From Gp13-AA77 sp035578005 (GTDB lineage Bacteria > Acidobacteriota > Terriglobia > UBA7540): 64,000 nt of DNA. Positions within the stretch are counted from its first letter, which is position 1; every line of letters begins with the position of its first letter. Shown here piece after piece: positions 14,843-23,582 of this stretch. Position numbers and translations under genes: made by a program. The stretch is taken from positions 40,188-104,187 of the forward strand of contig DATJYK010000150.1 in assembly GCA_035578005.1 (NCBI GenBank), read 5' to 3'. The notes under the pieces were generated by a model, which saw only the letters and a program-made list of their open reading frames with translations, searched no databases and had not been told where the DNA came from.

Positions 14843-16813
14843 TCATTGAGGTCGGGTGACTCTCGCGTAGACGATGGGGAGGTCGGGGGATTTATCGCCG
14901 ACGATCGTGATTGTGACGAGGAACCCATATCCGTACTGCCATTTTGGCAAGGGACCCTCGGGGCGGATGGAGGCGACGAGGCCGCGCTCGGTGTCCCGGT
15001 TCCAGGTTCGGACGTCACTCGAGGAGACGCCTGTCTGGCAACGCTTGTATTGATCTCCCAGCCGGGCGACATCCTCGGTGCGGTCACCTTGCGCAACGGT
15101 AGCTGCCATTTGAGGCGTGATCTGGGCGCAAACGTTCACGGTATCCAGGATCAATGCGATTTCCTTGTCGAAATCATGCGGATTAAGACCGCTCATAGCG
15201 GCCGCACGCTCAACAGAGGCCGGAAGATCGGCGGCGATAGCTTCCTTCGTGCCATTGAGGAGCGCCGGATAGAAAGGCCTGCCGATTCGCGACGTGGCAT
15301 CCATCGGATTTGCCGGACCCAGCGCGGATAAGCCCGCCCGCTGAGGCGGCTGGCTCTGGGGCGCGGAAGAAGCCATTTCGGCACGGTCTCCCAACGTCAC
15401 CGCGATCTGGATCGGCCTGCCGTCGTGAAGCACGCCAAGATGGACCATAGAGCCGGGCTTCCGCGAACGGATGGCGGCCGTCAAACCCTCGGAGGTGTCG
15501 ACCAATTGCGCGTCGAGAGCCGTGACGACATCTCCGGCCCTCAGCCCCGAGCGCGCCGCCGGTCCGGCGGGGTCCACCGCTTCCACCAGAGCGCCGCGCT
15601 CCGCGGCGACACCGGACTGGCGGGCCAGCTCCGGGGTCAGGGTGTGAACCGATACGCCCAGGTAGCCGCCACCCGGGGCAACTCGCTCAAAATCCGCCGC
15701 ACAGCGGGCAGCGAACTGCCTGAACGGCGGTTCGGTGGTGGCGAGTGACACCACACTCGTCGTTCCATCGTTCAGGGGAAGTTCCACCAGAACCGTGTCC
15801 GCGTTCAGCAAATCTTTCAGCGTGGCATCGTACCCTTGGTGGCTGATCACTTCCGCGTCGGCATACTTGCCAATAAGGGACATGAGAGAATTTCCGAAGG
15901 CATCTACGCCCGGATTGTCCGGGTGCGAGTTCGTAAAGTTTGGAAGCATCTCGCCCGCATTGGGCCGGGAGGAATTGAAGGCGATTCGCAGCACATTGTC
16001 ATTGCCGCACGCTCCGCCGGCGACGTGTCCGTAGAGCATATCCCCCACTCGCATTCGCACGTAGACACAGGACTCGCCCCCTCGCACCTGAACGGCGTCA
16101 GTGCCGATCTTATTGCCGAAAATCTCCGGAGCGCTGTCCACCTCACCGGTGACCGGTGTGGCGGTGCGGGCAAGCTGCTGGCCTGCGCGAGACAGATAAT
16201 GGATCTCAAAGTTCATCGACTCGGTCGGCGAAAGCCGCGTCCCCGTAACGGCAGAGAAGGGGTTGTTCCTGCCGTTGTCACTCGAACACGTCGCTCTGAC
16301 CACCACTTGTTCCCGCCGGTCGTCCTTGGCCACAAGCTGAGCATCGTAGACGTCCCTGCCCGTCATCGGATCCTTCTGATCGCGCGGCTTCCACGTTCCA
16401 ACCGCCTCGGAGGTGGCGAGGCGTTCGGCCGCAGAAAGGGGCTGACGTTCAACGGCTGTCGCTGGAGGGGTCGCAGTGGAAGGAGCCGCAGAGGCAGCGC
16501 GCGCCACCATGGCTTGGAGGACTTTGTCGGAGACTCCCTGTCGCTTCAACTGGATGATCGCGTCTGGCGTGAGCGTAAATCGCGTGGGCATGGTCTTGAT
16601 CATGTCGAGAATCACGTTCTCGCCAATTTTGGCTCTGACCAGTTCGACCACCGCCTGGTTCGTCAGCACATTCTGGCTAGCGGAGCTTTGGGCAGCCGTA
16701 ACTTGTCGCGAAACCAAAAACACGACTGACACCAGGAGTAAGGAGCGCGTGAACGCAAACGGGAGGTGCGAGCGTGGCGTTTTCAAAGGCCTCCGAAATA
16801 CGTTGCGTGTCAC
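14843..16813 (-). CDS. Secreted PDZ-domain protein
   Basis: About 656 residues from GTG 16813, which has a strong GGAGGAGG Shine-Dalgarno (16818-16825); the upstream frame start at 16837 is less likely. A signal peptide (SLLLVSVVFLVSRQVTAA) precedes a helical repeat-like segment (AIIQLKRQGVSDKVLQAMVA) common in acidobacterial secreted proteins. A lipocalin-like or unknown middle region follows, then a PDZ domain at about 385-475 (GYLGVSVHTLTPELARQSGV, GLRAGDVVTALD). The C-terminal domain is unknown (AQITPQMAATVAQGDRTEDV). No protease catalytic residues are seen, so it probably binds peptides or acts as an adaptor in the periplasm. Confidence 0.72.
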   Translation of the reverse strand: MTRNVFRRPLKTPRSHLPFAFTRSLLLVSVVFLVSRQVTAAQSSASQNVLTNQAVVELVRAKIGENVILDMIKTMPTRFTLTPDAIIQLKRQGVSDKVLQAMVARAASAAPSTATPPATAVERQPLSAAERLATSEAVGTWKPRDQKDPMTGRDVYDAQLVAKDDRREQVVVRATCSSDNGRNNPFSAVTGTRLSPTESMNFEIHYLSRAGQQLARTATPVTGEVDSAPEIFGNKIGTDAVQVRGGESCVYVRMRVGDMLYGHVAGGACGNDNVLRIAFNSSRPNAGEMLPNFTNSHPDNPGVDAFGNSLMSLIGKYADAEVISHQGYDATLKDLLNADTVLVELPLNDGTTSVVSLATTEPPFRQFAARCAADFERVAPGGGYLGVSVHTLTPELARQSGVAAERGALVEAVDPAGPAARSGLRAGDVVTALDAQLVDTSEGLTAAIRSRKPGSMVHLGVLHDGRPIQIAVTLGDRAEMASSAPQSQPPQRAGLSALGPANPMDATSRIGRPFYPALLNGTKEAIAADLPASVERAAAMSGLNPHDFDKEIALILDTVNVCAQITPQMAATVAQGDRTEDVARLGDQYKRCQTGVSSSDVRTWNRDTERGLVASIRPEGPLPKWQYGYGFLVTITIVGDKSPDLPIVYARVTRPQ

Positions 16814-17361
16814 TACGTCCTCCTCCCGGAAAACCACCGTGCAGCGGCCTAGCGGTCATCAATTGGCATCAAACTGTTGAGCCCAGACATTGCGAAATTC
16901 TACCGCGGCACCAACTGCCAGTCAACGAACCCATCTTTGTGTCAGAGCACATCGCTGCGCATCCATCGGCGGTTCCGATCGCTGACCGCACGCAGGCGGA
17001 GAGGTGTCGCTTCGCTCAGTTGTGCTTGGCAACGCCGACGCCATTATCGATCCGCTACCGGCCTCGAAAATCCCCTGCACGCTTCTAATCTAACAGCATG
17101 ATGAAAAACGGCGTGCGGTTCATGTCATTTCGAGCGAAGACTCCATGAGCCTTCGGCTCGCCACCTACCCATGAAAATGCCTTATGACGATAAGTCCTGT
17201 ATTTTCAGCAATGGCTCCGGCTATTTTCATGGCAGCGAGAAATCTCGCTCTGAAAAGAGAAGACTTATGAGATTTCTCGCTTCGCTCGAAAATGACATGA
17301 ACCGGGTTTTTCATCATCCTGTTAAGATGGTCGGTCGTTACCTTAAACTCGAGGTCGTCAT
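16814..17361. other. Intergenic region holding a 234-bp inverted-repeat element
   Basis: No gene is supported. The left part is plain spacer and the right part is the MITE-like element described separately (17091-17324). The promoter of the lectin gene must lie in or just after that element. Confidence 0.6.
17091..17324. mobile_element. MITE-like element, about 45-bp terminal inverted repeats
   Basis: Left end TAACAGCATGATGAAAAACG and the reverse complement of the right end (TAACAGGATGATGAAAAACC) match, and the match continues through GGTTCATGTCATTTCGAGCG. The arms span about 17091-17140 and 17280-17324. There is no internal gene. It ends 38 bp before the start of the lectin gene. Confidence 0.72.
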
Positions 17362-20280
17362 ATGGGCTGGAATCAGTTTCTTTTGGCCGCGGGCGGAAGC
17401 TGCGCAACGTCATCTCGTGTTGCCGCCGTCTCTCGGATCCCGAACAGCATGGAGTTGTGGTACGTCGGAGCTGAGGGATCCATAGAAGATTCCTTCTGGT
17501 ACGACGGCAGTAACTGGCAGCATTTCCAACTCGCTCCACCAGGAAGTGCTTCGCCCACCGGCGGCATCGCCGCCGTCTCCCGAGTCCCGAACAGCATGGA
17601 GCTTTGGTACATCGGAGCCCGGGGTTCGATCGAAGATCGCTTCTGGTACGACGGCAGTAACTGGCAAACTTTTGAGCTCGCTCCACCGGGAAGCGCGTCA
17701 CCCACGGGTGGCATCGCTGCCGTCTCACGGATCCCCAATAGCATGGAGCTGTGGTGGATTGGCGCAGATGGATCGGTCCAGGGTGCGTTTTGGTATGAAG
17801 GCATCAACTGGCAGCGCTACCAACTCGCTCCGCCAGGAAGCGCGGCAACGACGGGCGGCATCGCCGCCGTCTCCCGGATCTCGAACAGCATGGAAGTGTG
17901 GTATGTGGGAGCTCAGGGATCCATCGAGGATTGTTACTGGTACGACGGCGGCACCTGGCAACATTTCCAGCTCGCTCCGCCAGGAAGCGCGGCAACGACG
18001 GGCGGCATCGCGGCCGTCTCCCGGATTCCGAACAGCATGGAAGTGTGGTATGTGGGAGTTCAGGGATCCATCGAGGATTGTTACTGGTACGACGGCGGCA
18101 CCTGGCAACATTTCCAGCTTGCTCCGCCAGGCAGTGCCTCGCTCACCGGCGGCATCGGCGCCGTCTCCCGGATTCCAAACAGCATGGAGCTGTGGTACGT
18201 AGGAGCGCACGGGTCGATCGAGGATTGCTTCTGGTACGAGGGCGGCGACTGGCAACATTTCCAGCTCGCTCCATCCGGCAGTGCCTCGCTCACCGGCGGT
18301 ATCGCCGCTGTCTCCCGAATCCCGAACAGTATGGAGCTGTGGTGCGTCGGTGAGCCGGGGTCGATTCTGGACGAGTACTGGTACCAGGATTCCGTCCCGT
18401 TGCCGACCCTGAGCAGCGCCAACAACTCTCTTTTGATCAATGGCTGCGCCAATCTCCAAAACTTGTCCGTGAGCCTCTTCGTCTGGCAGGATTTAGTGAC
18501 GTACCAGGATGTTGGCTTTTCACTGCAGTTGAATTGCTATCCGCCGGCGGGACAACTGAGTCAAGGTCAGAACCTGAATTGGTTGCAGTACATCATTTAC
18601 GTCGAGAATGGCCAGCTTTACTACGAGATTCAGTATTGGTCGATCGGCGCACCTTCAAGCTGGCCGCCCGGTTATACGCCTGTCCCGAACACCACCCCCT
18701 GGCTGCCCGTATTCCCGAACGACTACTTCCTCACGCAGTTTGGTTCCGCACCATCCAATCGGATTCCGCGGGGCTCGACACTCACAATCAAATTGACCAC
18801 AGATTCCAATGGAAACGTAGTGAACGCGTATTTCCAGGTAACCAGTCCGCAGGGTCAGGTTTCGAGCGCCAATTTCCCGTTCCCGCCGGGCACACAGTAC
18901 CCGATTTGTGCCTTCGAGGTGAATGTGGTGGGGCCGGGCAATTTTTCGAACTCGACCTTCATCTCGGGCGCCGGCTACCTCGCTTACACGGTTTCCTCCG
19001 GCTCGATGTCCGTGCAGGATGGTGGTCCCGGTGCGGCCTGCGGCGAAGTCTCCGTCGGCACGGGCGAGGGGTCGAACATTGTGTACGGCCCGGTTACGCT
19101 TTCCCCGGGATCAACCGTCGGCCAGACTCTTTCCTTTATGTGGCAGGGCACTGCGGCGGCTTCAGGCAGTGCACTTGATGGCTACTGGGGTAGTGACAGC
19201 AGCCAGCACGTCAACTACATCAGCATCGATGGTCACGTGCACGAGCTGTACATCCACCCCGGTGCCGGGTGGGTTGACAATGACCTGACGGCTATGGCCA
19301 ACGGCACTCCGGCGATCTCCGGCAGTGCGCTCGACGGCTACTGGGGCAGCGACAGCAGCCAGCACGTCAACTTCATCGGCACCGACGGACACGTGCACGA
19401 GCTGTACATCCACCCTGGCGCCGGATGGGTCGATAACGACCTCACGGCCATGTCCAATGGCGCTCTCCCGGTGCCGGGCAGCGCACTCGATGGCTACTGG
19501 GGCAGCGACAACAGCCAGCACGTGAACTTTATCAGCGCCGACGGGCACGTGCATGAGCTGTACATCCACCCCGGCGCCGGATGGGTTGACAACGACCTTA
19601 CCGCTTTCGCCGGGGGCACTCCCGCAGAGTCGGGCAGTGAGCTTGATGGCTACTGGGGTAGCGACAACAGCCAGCACGTGAACTTCATGAGCGTCGATGG
19701 GCATGTGCACGAGCTGTACATTCATCCGGGCGCCGGATGGGTCGACAACGACCTTACCGCTTTTGCCAGAGGCACTCCCGCAGCCGTACCCCGTTCGAAT
19801 CCCCGTGGGCGATTCCACAGTGTCGCCACGGGCAGTGCGCTCGATGGCTACTGGGGTAGCGACAACAGCCAGCACGTGAACTTCACCGACATCAACGGGC
19901 ATGTTCACGAGCTGTACATTCATCCGGGCGCCGGATGGGTCGACAACGATCTCACCGCGATGGCTAGAGGCACTCCCGCAGCGCCGGGTAGCGCGCTCGA
20001 TGGCTACTGGGGCAGCGACAACAGCCAGCACGTCAACTTCATAGACATCAACGGGCATGTGCACGAGCTGTACATCCACCCTGGCGCCGGATGGGTCGAC
20101 AACGACCTCACCGCTATGGCTGGGGGTACTCCCGCAGCCGCGGGCAGCGCGCTTGATGGCTATTGGGGTAGTGACAGCAGCCAGCACGTCAACTTCCTCA
20201 GTGTCGATGGGCACGTGCACGAGCTGTACATCCACCCCGGTGCTGGATGGGTCGACAACGACCTTAGTGCGCAAACATAG
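17362..20280 (+). CDS. Double seven-repeat beta-propeller lectin-like protein
   Basis: A 972-residue protein without a classical signal peptide. Residues about 20-355 hold seven repeats of about 48 residues with the pattern AVSRIPNSMELWYVGA, GSIED, FWYDG and WQHFQLAPPGSA, the layout of PLL/fucolectin-type seven-bladed propellers. Residues 360-590 form an unrelated, beta-rich middle domain with many Tyr/Pro/Gly. Residues about 598-972 hold seven further repeats of about 52 residues (LDGYWGSDSSQHVNYI, GHVHELYIHPGAGWVDNDLT). The fourth unit has a 13-residue insertion (AAVPRSNPRGRFHSV). Probable glycan binding through several sites per propeller. Target, export route and host role are unknown. 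The gene stands alone. Confidence 0.8.
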   Translation: MGWNQFLLAAGGSCATSSRVAAVSRIPNSMELWYVGAEGSIEDSFWYDGSNWQHFQLAPPGSASPTGGIAAVSRVPNSMELWYIGARGSIEDRFWYDGSNWQTFELAPPGSASPTGGIAAVSRIPNSMELWWIGADGSVQGAFWYEGINWQRYQLAPPGSAATTGGIAAVSRISNSMEVWYVGAQGSIEDCYWYDGGTWQHFQLAPPGSAATTGGIAAVSRIPNSMEVWYVGVQGSIEDCYWYDGGTWQHFQLAPPGSASLTGGIGAVSRIPNSMELWYVGAHGSIEDCFWYEGGDWQHFQLAPSGSASLTGGIAAVSRIPNSMELWCVGEPGSILDEYWYQDSVPLPTLSSANNSLLINGCANLQNLSVSLFVWQDLVTYQDVGFSLQLNCYPPAGQLSQGQNLNWLQYIIYVENGQLYYEIQYWSIGAPSSWPPGYTPVPNTTPWLPVFPNDYFLTQFGSAPSNRIPRGSTLTIKLTTDSNGNVVNAYFQVTSPQGQVSSANFPFPPGTQYPICAFEVNVVGPGNFSNSTFISGAGYLAYTVSSGSMSVQDGGPGAACGEVSVGTGEGSNIVYGPVTLSPGSTVGQTLSFMWQGTAAASGSALDGYWGSDSSQHVNYISIDGHVHELYIHPGAGWVDNDLTAMANGTPAISGSALDGYWGSDSSQHVNFIGTDGHVHELYIHPGAGWVDNDLTAMSNGALPVPGSALDGYWGSDNSQHVNFISADGHVHELYIHPGAGWVDNDLTAFAGGTPAESGSELDGYWGSDNSQHVNFMSVDGHVHELYIHPGAGWVDNDLTAFARGTPAAVPRSNPRGRFHSVATGSALDGYWGSDNSQHVNFTDINGHVHELYIHPGAGWVDNDLTAMARGTPAAPGSALDGYWGSDNSQHVNFIDINGHVHELYIHPGAGWVDNDLTAMAGGTPAAAGSALDGYWGSDSSQHVNFLSVDGHVHELYIHPGAGWVDNDLSAQT
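19168..20277 (+). repeat. 156-bp tandem coding repeats (7 units)
   Basis: Seven near-identical copies of a 156-bp unit encode the C-terminal lectin repeats. Nucleotide identity between units is high, with the same GGCTACTGGGG, CAGCACGTCAACTT and GAGCTGTACATCCA blocks in each. This suggests recent amplification or gene conversion and a site prone to copy-number change. Confidence 0.85.
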
Positions 20281-20587
20281 GAGACAGACCCTGAATTGGA
20301 ATAAAGAGACCGATAGCCCGAGCCAGGGTATCCCAATGTAAGCCACGCGGAGTCGATCTGAATCAGCCACGCTGCTAACGCCGGCCGGCCGTGTTTACTC
20401 GAAAGGGCCCGACAACCTGGCCCTTCTGGGTAACAGCCCTGATGTAGCCTACCTTTGAACGCTATGATGGCAACGAACCTCCTTTGCACAAATGACTTGA
20501 CACGTGACCCCGGGGTGGCGACGACATCGCCCTGTAGGTCGTGGCCACTCCGAATTCTGAGGGAAGCGCGGGTTCGGTGATGCAGCC
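20281..20587. other. Intergenic region with one copy of a 66-bp direct repeat
   Basis: No gene. The stretch 20441-20506 is repeated at 21695-21760 with 61 of 66 bases identical; the two copies bracket the VapBC-like pair and transposase remains. Confidence 0.6.
20441..20506 (+). repeat. 66-bp direct repeat, left copy
   Basis: Begins ATGTAGCCTACCTTTGAACG and ends CTTGACACGTGA. The right copy at 21695-21760 differs at 5 of 66 bases. They may be the outer ends of a decayed transposable unit. Confidence 0.75.
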
Positions 20588-20989
20588 CTAGCCGAGGAGC
20601 GTCGCAAATCCGGCCTGCTGGAAGTGGCGGTCGGCAGTGAGGGCCTCCGTGAGACCGCGCTCTTCCATCACCACAAATGAGAAACAATCCGTCAACGACC
20701 AGTCTTTATCCGGCCGCAGACGATACCGCTCGAAGCCTCGATGGAAGAGTTCGGGTGAGGGCAGTACGATTTCGGCGTCGGAAGCGCTCTGCAGAGTCTG
20801 CCAGAGGCGCACAACCGCGTGTCGCGACGCGCGGTCGCAGAGCCCGTCCGCCACTTCGGTCAGAACCCAAGCTGTCGTGAGAATGGGGAGGGTGGCTTGA
20901 GCGGCGTAATGCTTGGCACGCTCGTGTATTCGATCGCGTGCGTTGAGAAGGGCGAAGAAATAAACGGAATCGGCAAAGACGGGCTTCAC
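20588..20989 (-). CDS. PIN-domain toxin (VapC-like)
   Basis: A 133-residue PIN-domain ribonuclease. The acidic metal-binding residues are visible: Asp in VFADSVYFFALL, Glu in WVLTEVADGL, Asp in DWSLTDCFSFVVM and Asp in ALTADRHFQQAGF. VapC-type toxins cut specific RNAs such as initiator tRNA or rRNA. Its start overlaps the end of the upstream antitoxin gene by 4 bp (ATGA), the usual coupled toxin-antitoxin order with antitoxin first. Active-site completeness suggests a functional toxin. Confidence 0.85.
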   Translation of the reverse strand: MKPVFADSVYFFALLNARDRIHERAKHYAAQATLPILTTAWVLTEVADGLCDRASRHAVVRLWQTLQSASDAEIVLPSPELFHRGFERYRLRPDKDWSLTDCFSFVVMEERGLTEALTADRHFQQAGFATLLG

Positions 20990-21231
20990 GGAATGCTGCG
21001 CTTCGGAGCTCCGTGGACGTAATGATCGTGGTTTTGGGCAAAGTCCTCGGGCAGGTCTTTCAGAATACCGGCCAGCGCCAGGAGCTTCTTGCCGACAGGC
21101 TCAAAAGCACCCTCGATCGGCTCCACGAGCACTTCGGCACCGTCAGGCAGCTCCGCCTCCGAGGGCAGCATAACAACACCTTTGGAAACGGTACCTCTAT
21201 AAGTCACGTTGAAGACCTCCCCTTGCTTCAA
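20986..21231 (-). CDS. Antitoxin partner of the PIN toxin
   Basis: An 81-residue protein with an N-terminal beta-rich segment (VFNVTYRGTVSKGVVMLPSE, ELPDGAEVLVEPIEG) resembling small antitoxins that pair with PIN toxins. The C-terminus (LKDLPEDFAQNHDHYVHG) is probably the toxin-binding part. It precedes and overlaps the toxin gene by 4 bp. Not a classical AbrB-fold VapB by eye; the assignment rests on context and small size. Confidence 0.75.
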   Translation of the reverse strand: MKQGEVFNVTYRGTVSKGVVMLPSEAELPDGAEVLVEPIEGAFEPVGKKLLALAGILKDLPEDFAQNHDHYVHGAPKRSIP

Positions 21232-21317
21232 GCTCCATCTGGCAGCGCCTTGCTAGTCCTGAACGCATCAGCTTAAGTTACCACGGCCCGGATGGCGCGG
21301 CAAGCATGCACGCGTCT

Positions 21318-21409
21318 GGGTAGTGTCTCAGTTTGAAGTGGCATGGCCATCTTGGCCATGAAATAACACGGGCAGGATGCCCGTGCCACCTCAAACTGAG
21401 ACACTACCC
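21318..21409. mobile_element. 92-bp MITE with 26-bp inverted ends and flanking 8-bp repeats
   Basis: Left end GGGTAGTGTCTCAGTTTGAA and right end (reverse complement GGGTAGTGTCTCAGTTTGAG) match over 26 bp with one mismatch. The inner part has a second hairpin (GGCATGGCCATCTTGGCCAT). CGCGTCTG occurs at 21311-21318 and again at 21409-21416, consistent with a target-site duplication of 7-8 bp. There is no coding capacity. Confidence 0.8.
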
Positions 21410-21415
21410 GCGTCT

Positions 21416-21695
21416 GCGGCATTTCTTCGAAGTCTCACGCAAGCCTGCCGAACACGCAATCAAGGCGTTTGCGAGGCTCCGCCGTGCGATCGAAGGTCTC
21501 TCGACGCCGAAAGGAATTGAAGAATGCCTCATCCTCTTGAGTGTCTACCAAACGTGCAAATACTCGGGTCTGGACTTCATCGGATTTCTCCGATCAGGCG
21601 AAACCGACATCGGTAGTTTCGCGGCGAGCCAACATTCGAGGGCCGCCGATGCGATGAATCTGGCGGAGCTGCAGAACCGGTATGACCGCCCGTAA
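21416..21695 (+). pseudogene. Transposase-like C-terminal remnant
   Basis: The frame encodes FFEVSRKPAEHAIKAFARLR, then ECLILLSVYQTCKYSGLDFI and FLRSGETDIGSFAASQ. This reads like the C-terminal tail of a transposase, but I cannot name the family with confidence. There is no N-terminal or catalytic part, and the frame is interrupted upstream by the 92-bp MITE. Treated as a decayed fragment. Confidence 0.35.
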
Positions 21696-21760
21696 TGTAG
21701 CCTACTTTTGAACGCTATGATGGCAAAGAACATCCTTCGCACAAATGACTTGACGCGTGA
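21695..21760 (+). repeat. 66-bp direct repeat, right copy
   Basis: 61 of 66 bases match 20441-20506, in the same orientation. Confidence 0.75.
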
Positions 21761-21981
21761 ACATCCCCGTGCTATATGAAGGTGGCGCGGCCTTGATGGC
21801 GTCTTTGTCGCCCGGACTCAACCTGGGGATTAAACTCCCGGGACTAAAGGGGAGATCAGCGCACTCTGCGCGACGCCCGGTGTGAGAGGAACGATACGCG
21901 GGCGCGGCGGGTACGGCTGCTCGGTCGATCGATCCTACGTCTGGGGCTTGCCCCCGGCCTTGGCCCGGCGCGCGGGGCCCT

Positions 21982-22062
21982 GGGGGCGGCCCTTGTGGCC
22001 GCCCAAGTGATGGAACGGCTTCGAGACGGGCGGTCACAAGGCCCGCCCCTACGTCAAACTGA
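21982..22062. repeat. Diverged copy of the 13236 palindromic element
   Basis: Left arm GGGCGGCCCTTGTGGCCGCC and right arm GGGCGGTCACAAGGCCCGCC, then CCTACGTCAAACTGAG. The outer part of the left arm is lost, so it is an older or rearranged copy. Confidence 0.65.
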
Positions 22063-22656
22063 GAAACTGCCGCCCCGGGGACGTCGAACGAACCCGGAAT
22101 GTGACGGACGCGTAAGGGGTTGAGAATTTGACTCGGGATCGGGACTCGCTCACGGATCGCTCCTCTGCGGTGCCAGGGCGCGGGCGCGTGTTTACGTAAA
22201 CAGGCACGCTTCCGGAGAGCGAGCGGTGACGAACGAACCCGGAATATGATTGATATGCAGGGGCATCCAGACTTATATCGGAGCCGGGGAGCCAAAGAGA
22301 GGGATGGTGGGAACCAAATCCAGCCTTCACGTCCACAGGACGGTTACAACCGGAAAAGTACCGGTTACAGCGGCGGCGCGGAACAAAATCGGTAGCAGGC
22401 CGGAATGTCCAGTCTAATGAGCGATGTACGGAGTTATGTGGGCGGTTACAGGCAGCGCGTTTACGTAAACGCCGGAATTCTGAAAGAGAAGGCCGGGAAA
22501 AGTGAGAAATACCCGTAGCACCCCGGAATGTCAAAAGGAATGAAGATGTTGGCGGGATATGTGGCGGGCGGCGGAAGAGACAATTGGGATTTTTGAGAAA
22601 TTCTGCATCGAACGGTGTCGGAGGTCTGGCGTTACACTTGCTAGGGACGGGGCCCG

Positions 22657-23562
22657 ATGAAGATTCGAATTCTCGGCGTACCGCTTGACCTCGGCCAGGA
22701 GCGGCGCGGTGTTGATATGGGTCCCTCGGCCATTCGAGCGGCGGGGCTGAACTCTGCCCTTAAGGCTTTAGGTCATCAGGTGGAAGACGCCGGCAACTTG
22801 TCTGTGAAGATTCCTGAGGAGCAGCATTTTGGCGACCGGCGCGCGAAATATTTGAACGAAATTGCCGAGGCCTGCCAGGAGGCGGCGCAGCGTGTGTCGC
22901 AGACGTTGGAGGACGGGTTCTTTCCCCTTTCCCTCGGCGGCGATCACTCCATGGCCATCGGAACGCTGGCGGGCGTCGCCAAGCCTTATCACGATCGCGG
23001 CCAGAAGATCGGCTGTCTCTGGATCGACGCGCACGGCGACATGAACACGCCGGAATCAAGCCCCAGCGGCAACATTCACGGAATGCCGTTTGCCTCATTG
23101 CTGGGCGTCGGGCCGGAGGCCTTGACGCAGATTCTCGGCTTTGGTCCCAAGTTGCTCGCCAAGGACTGTGTCCTCGTGGGCGTGCGGGACGTGGACGCCC
23201 GCGAACGCCGCCAAATTCGTGCCTGCGGTCTGAATGTGTTCACCATGCGCGACATCGACGAACTCGGAATGCGAACCGTGATGCAAAGAAGCGTGGACCT
23301 GGCCACCAGCGACACCGAAGGCTTTGCAGTTTCCTTTGATATGGACGTGGTTGACCCGGACGAAGCGCCCGGCGTGGGAACCGCCGTGCCCGGCGGAATC
23401 ACATTCCGCGAGGCTCACCTGGCCATGGAGATTATCGCCGACAGCAAGAAGATGCTTTCCCTCGAGATCGTAGAGGTGAATCCGATTCTTGACACGCTCA
23501 ATCGCACGGCCGCTCTTGCGGTGGGACTCGCTAGTTCCGCGCTGGGCAAAAAGATTCTGTAG
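22657..23562 (+). CDS. Arginase
   Basis: Hydrolyses arginine to ornithine and urea using a binuclear manganese centre. 301 residues, typical of bacterial arginase. The metal ligands are visible: GGDHSMAIGT, WIDAHGDMN and SFDMDVVDP, with the substrate-binding GNIHGMPFASLLG and C-terminal LEIVEVNPILD. Family placement with arginase rather than agmatinase is supported by DAHGDMN with GNIHGMP and EVNPILD. It lies alone 20 bp before an octaheme cytochrome gene in the same direction; a shared transcript is possible but no functional link is obvious. Confidence 0.93.
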   Translation: MKIRILGVPLDLGQERRGVDMGPSAIRAAGLNSALKALGHQVEDAGNLSVKIPEEQHFGDRRAKYLNEIAEACQEAAQRVSQTLEDGFFPLSLGGDHSMAIGTLAGVAKPYHDRGQKIGCLWIDAHGDMNTPESSPSGNIHGMPFASLLGVGPEALTQILGFGPKLLAKDCVLVGVRDVDARERRQIRACGLNVFTMRDIDELGMRTVMQRSVDLATSDTEGFAVSFDMDVVDPDEAPGVGTAVPGGITFREAHLAMEIIADSKKMLSLEIVEVNPILDTLNRTAALAVGLASSALGKKIL

Positions 23563-23582
23563 CGGACGCGGAAAGGCATGCG

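Larger units (their letters stand above)
21232..22656. other. 1.4-kb repeat graveyard
   Basis: Contains a 92-bp MITE, a transposase remnant, a 66-bp direct repeat copy, a diverged copy of the 13236 palindrome (21982-22062), two GTTTACGTAAAC palindromes and several CCGGAATGT motifs. No intact gene is seen. The ORFs in it are short and lack family features. Confidence 0.65.
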
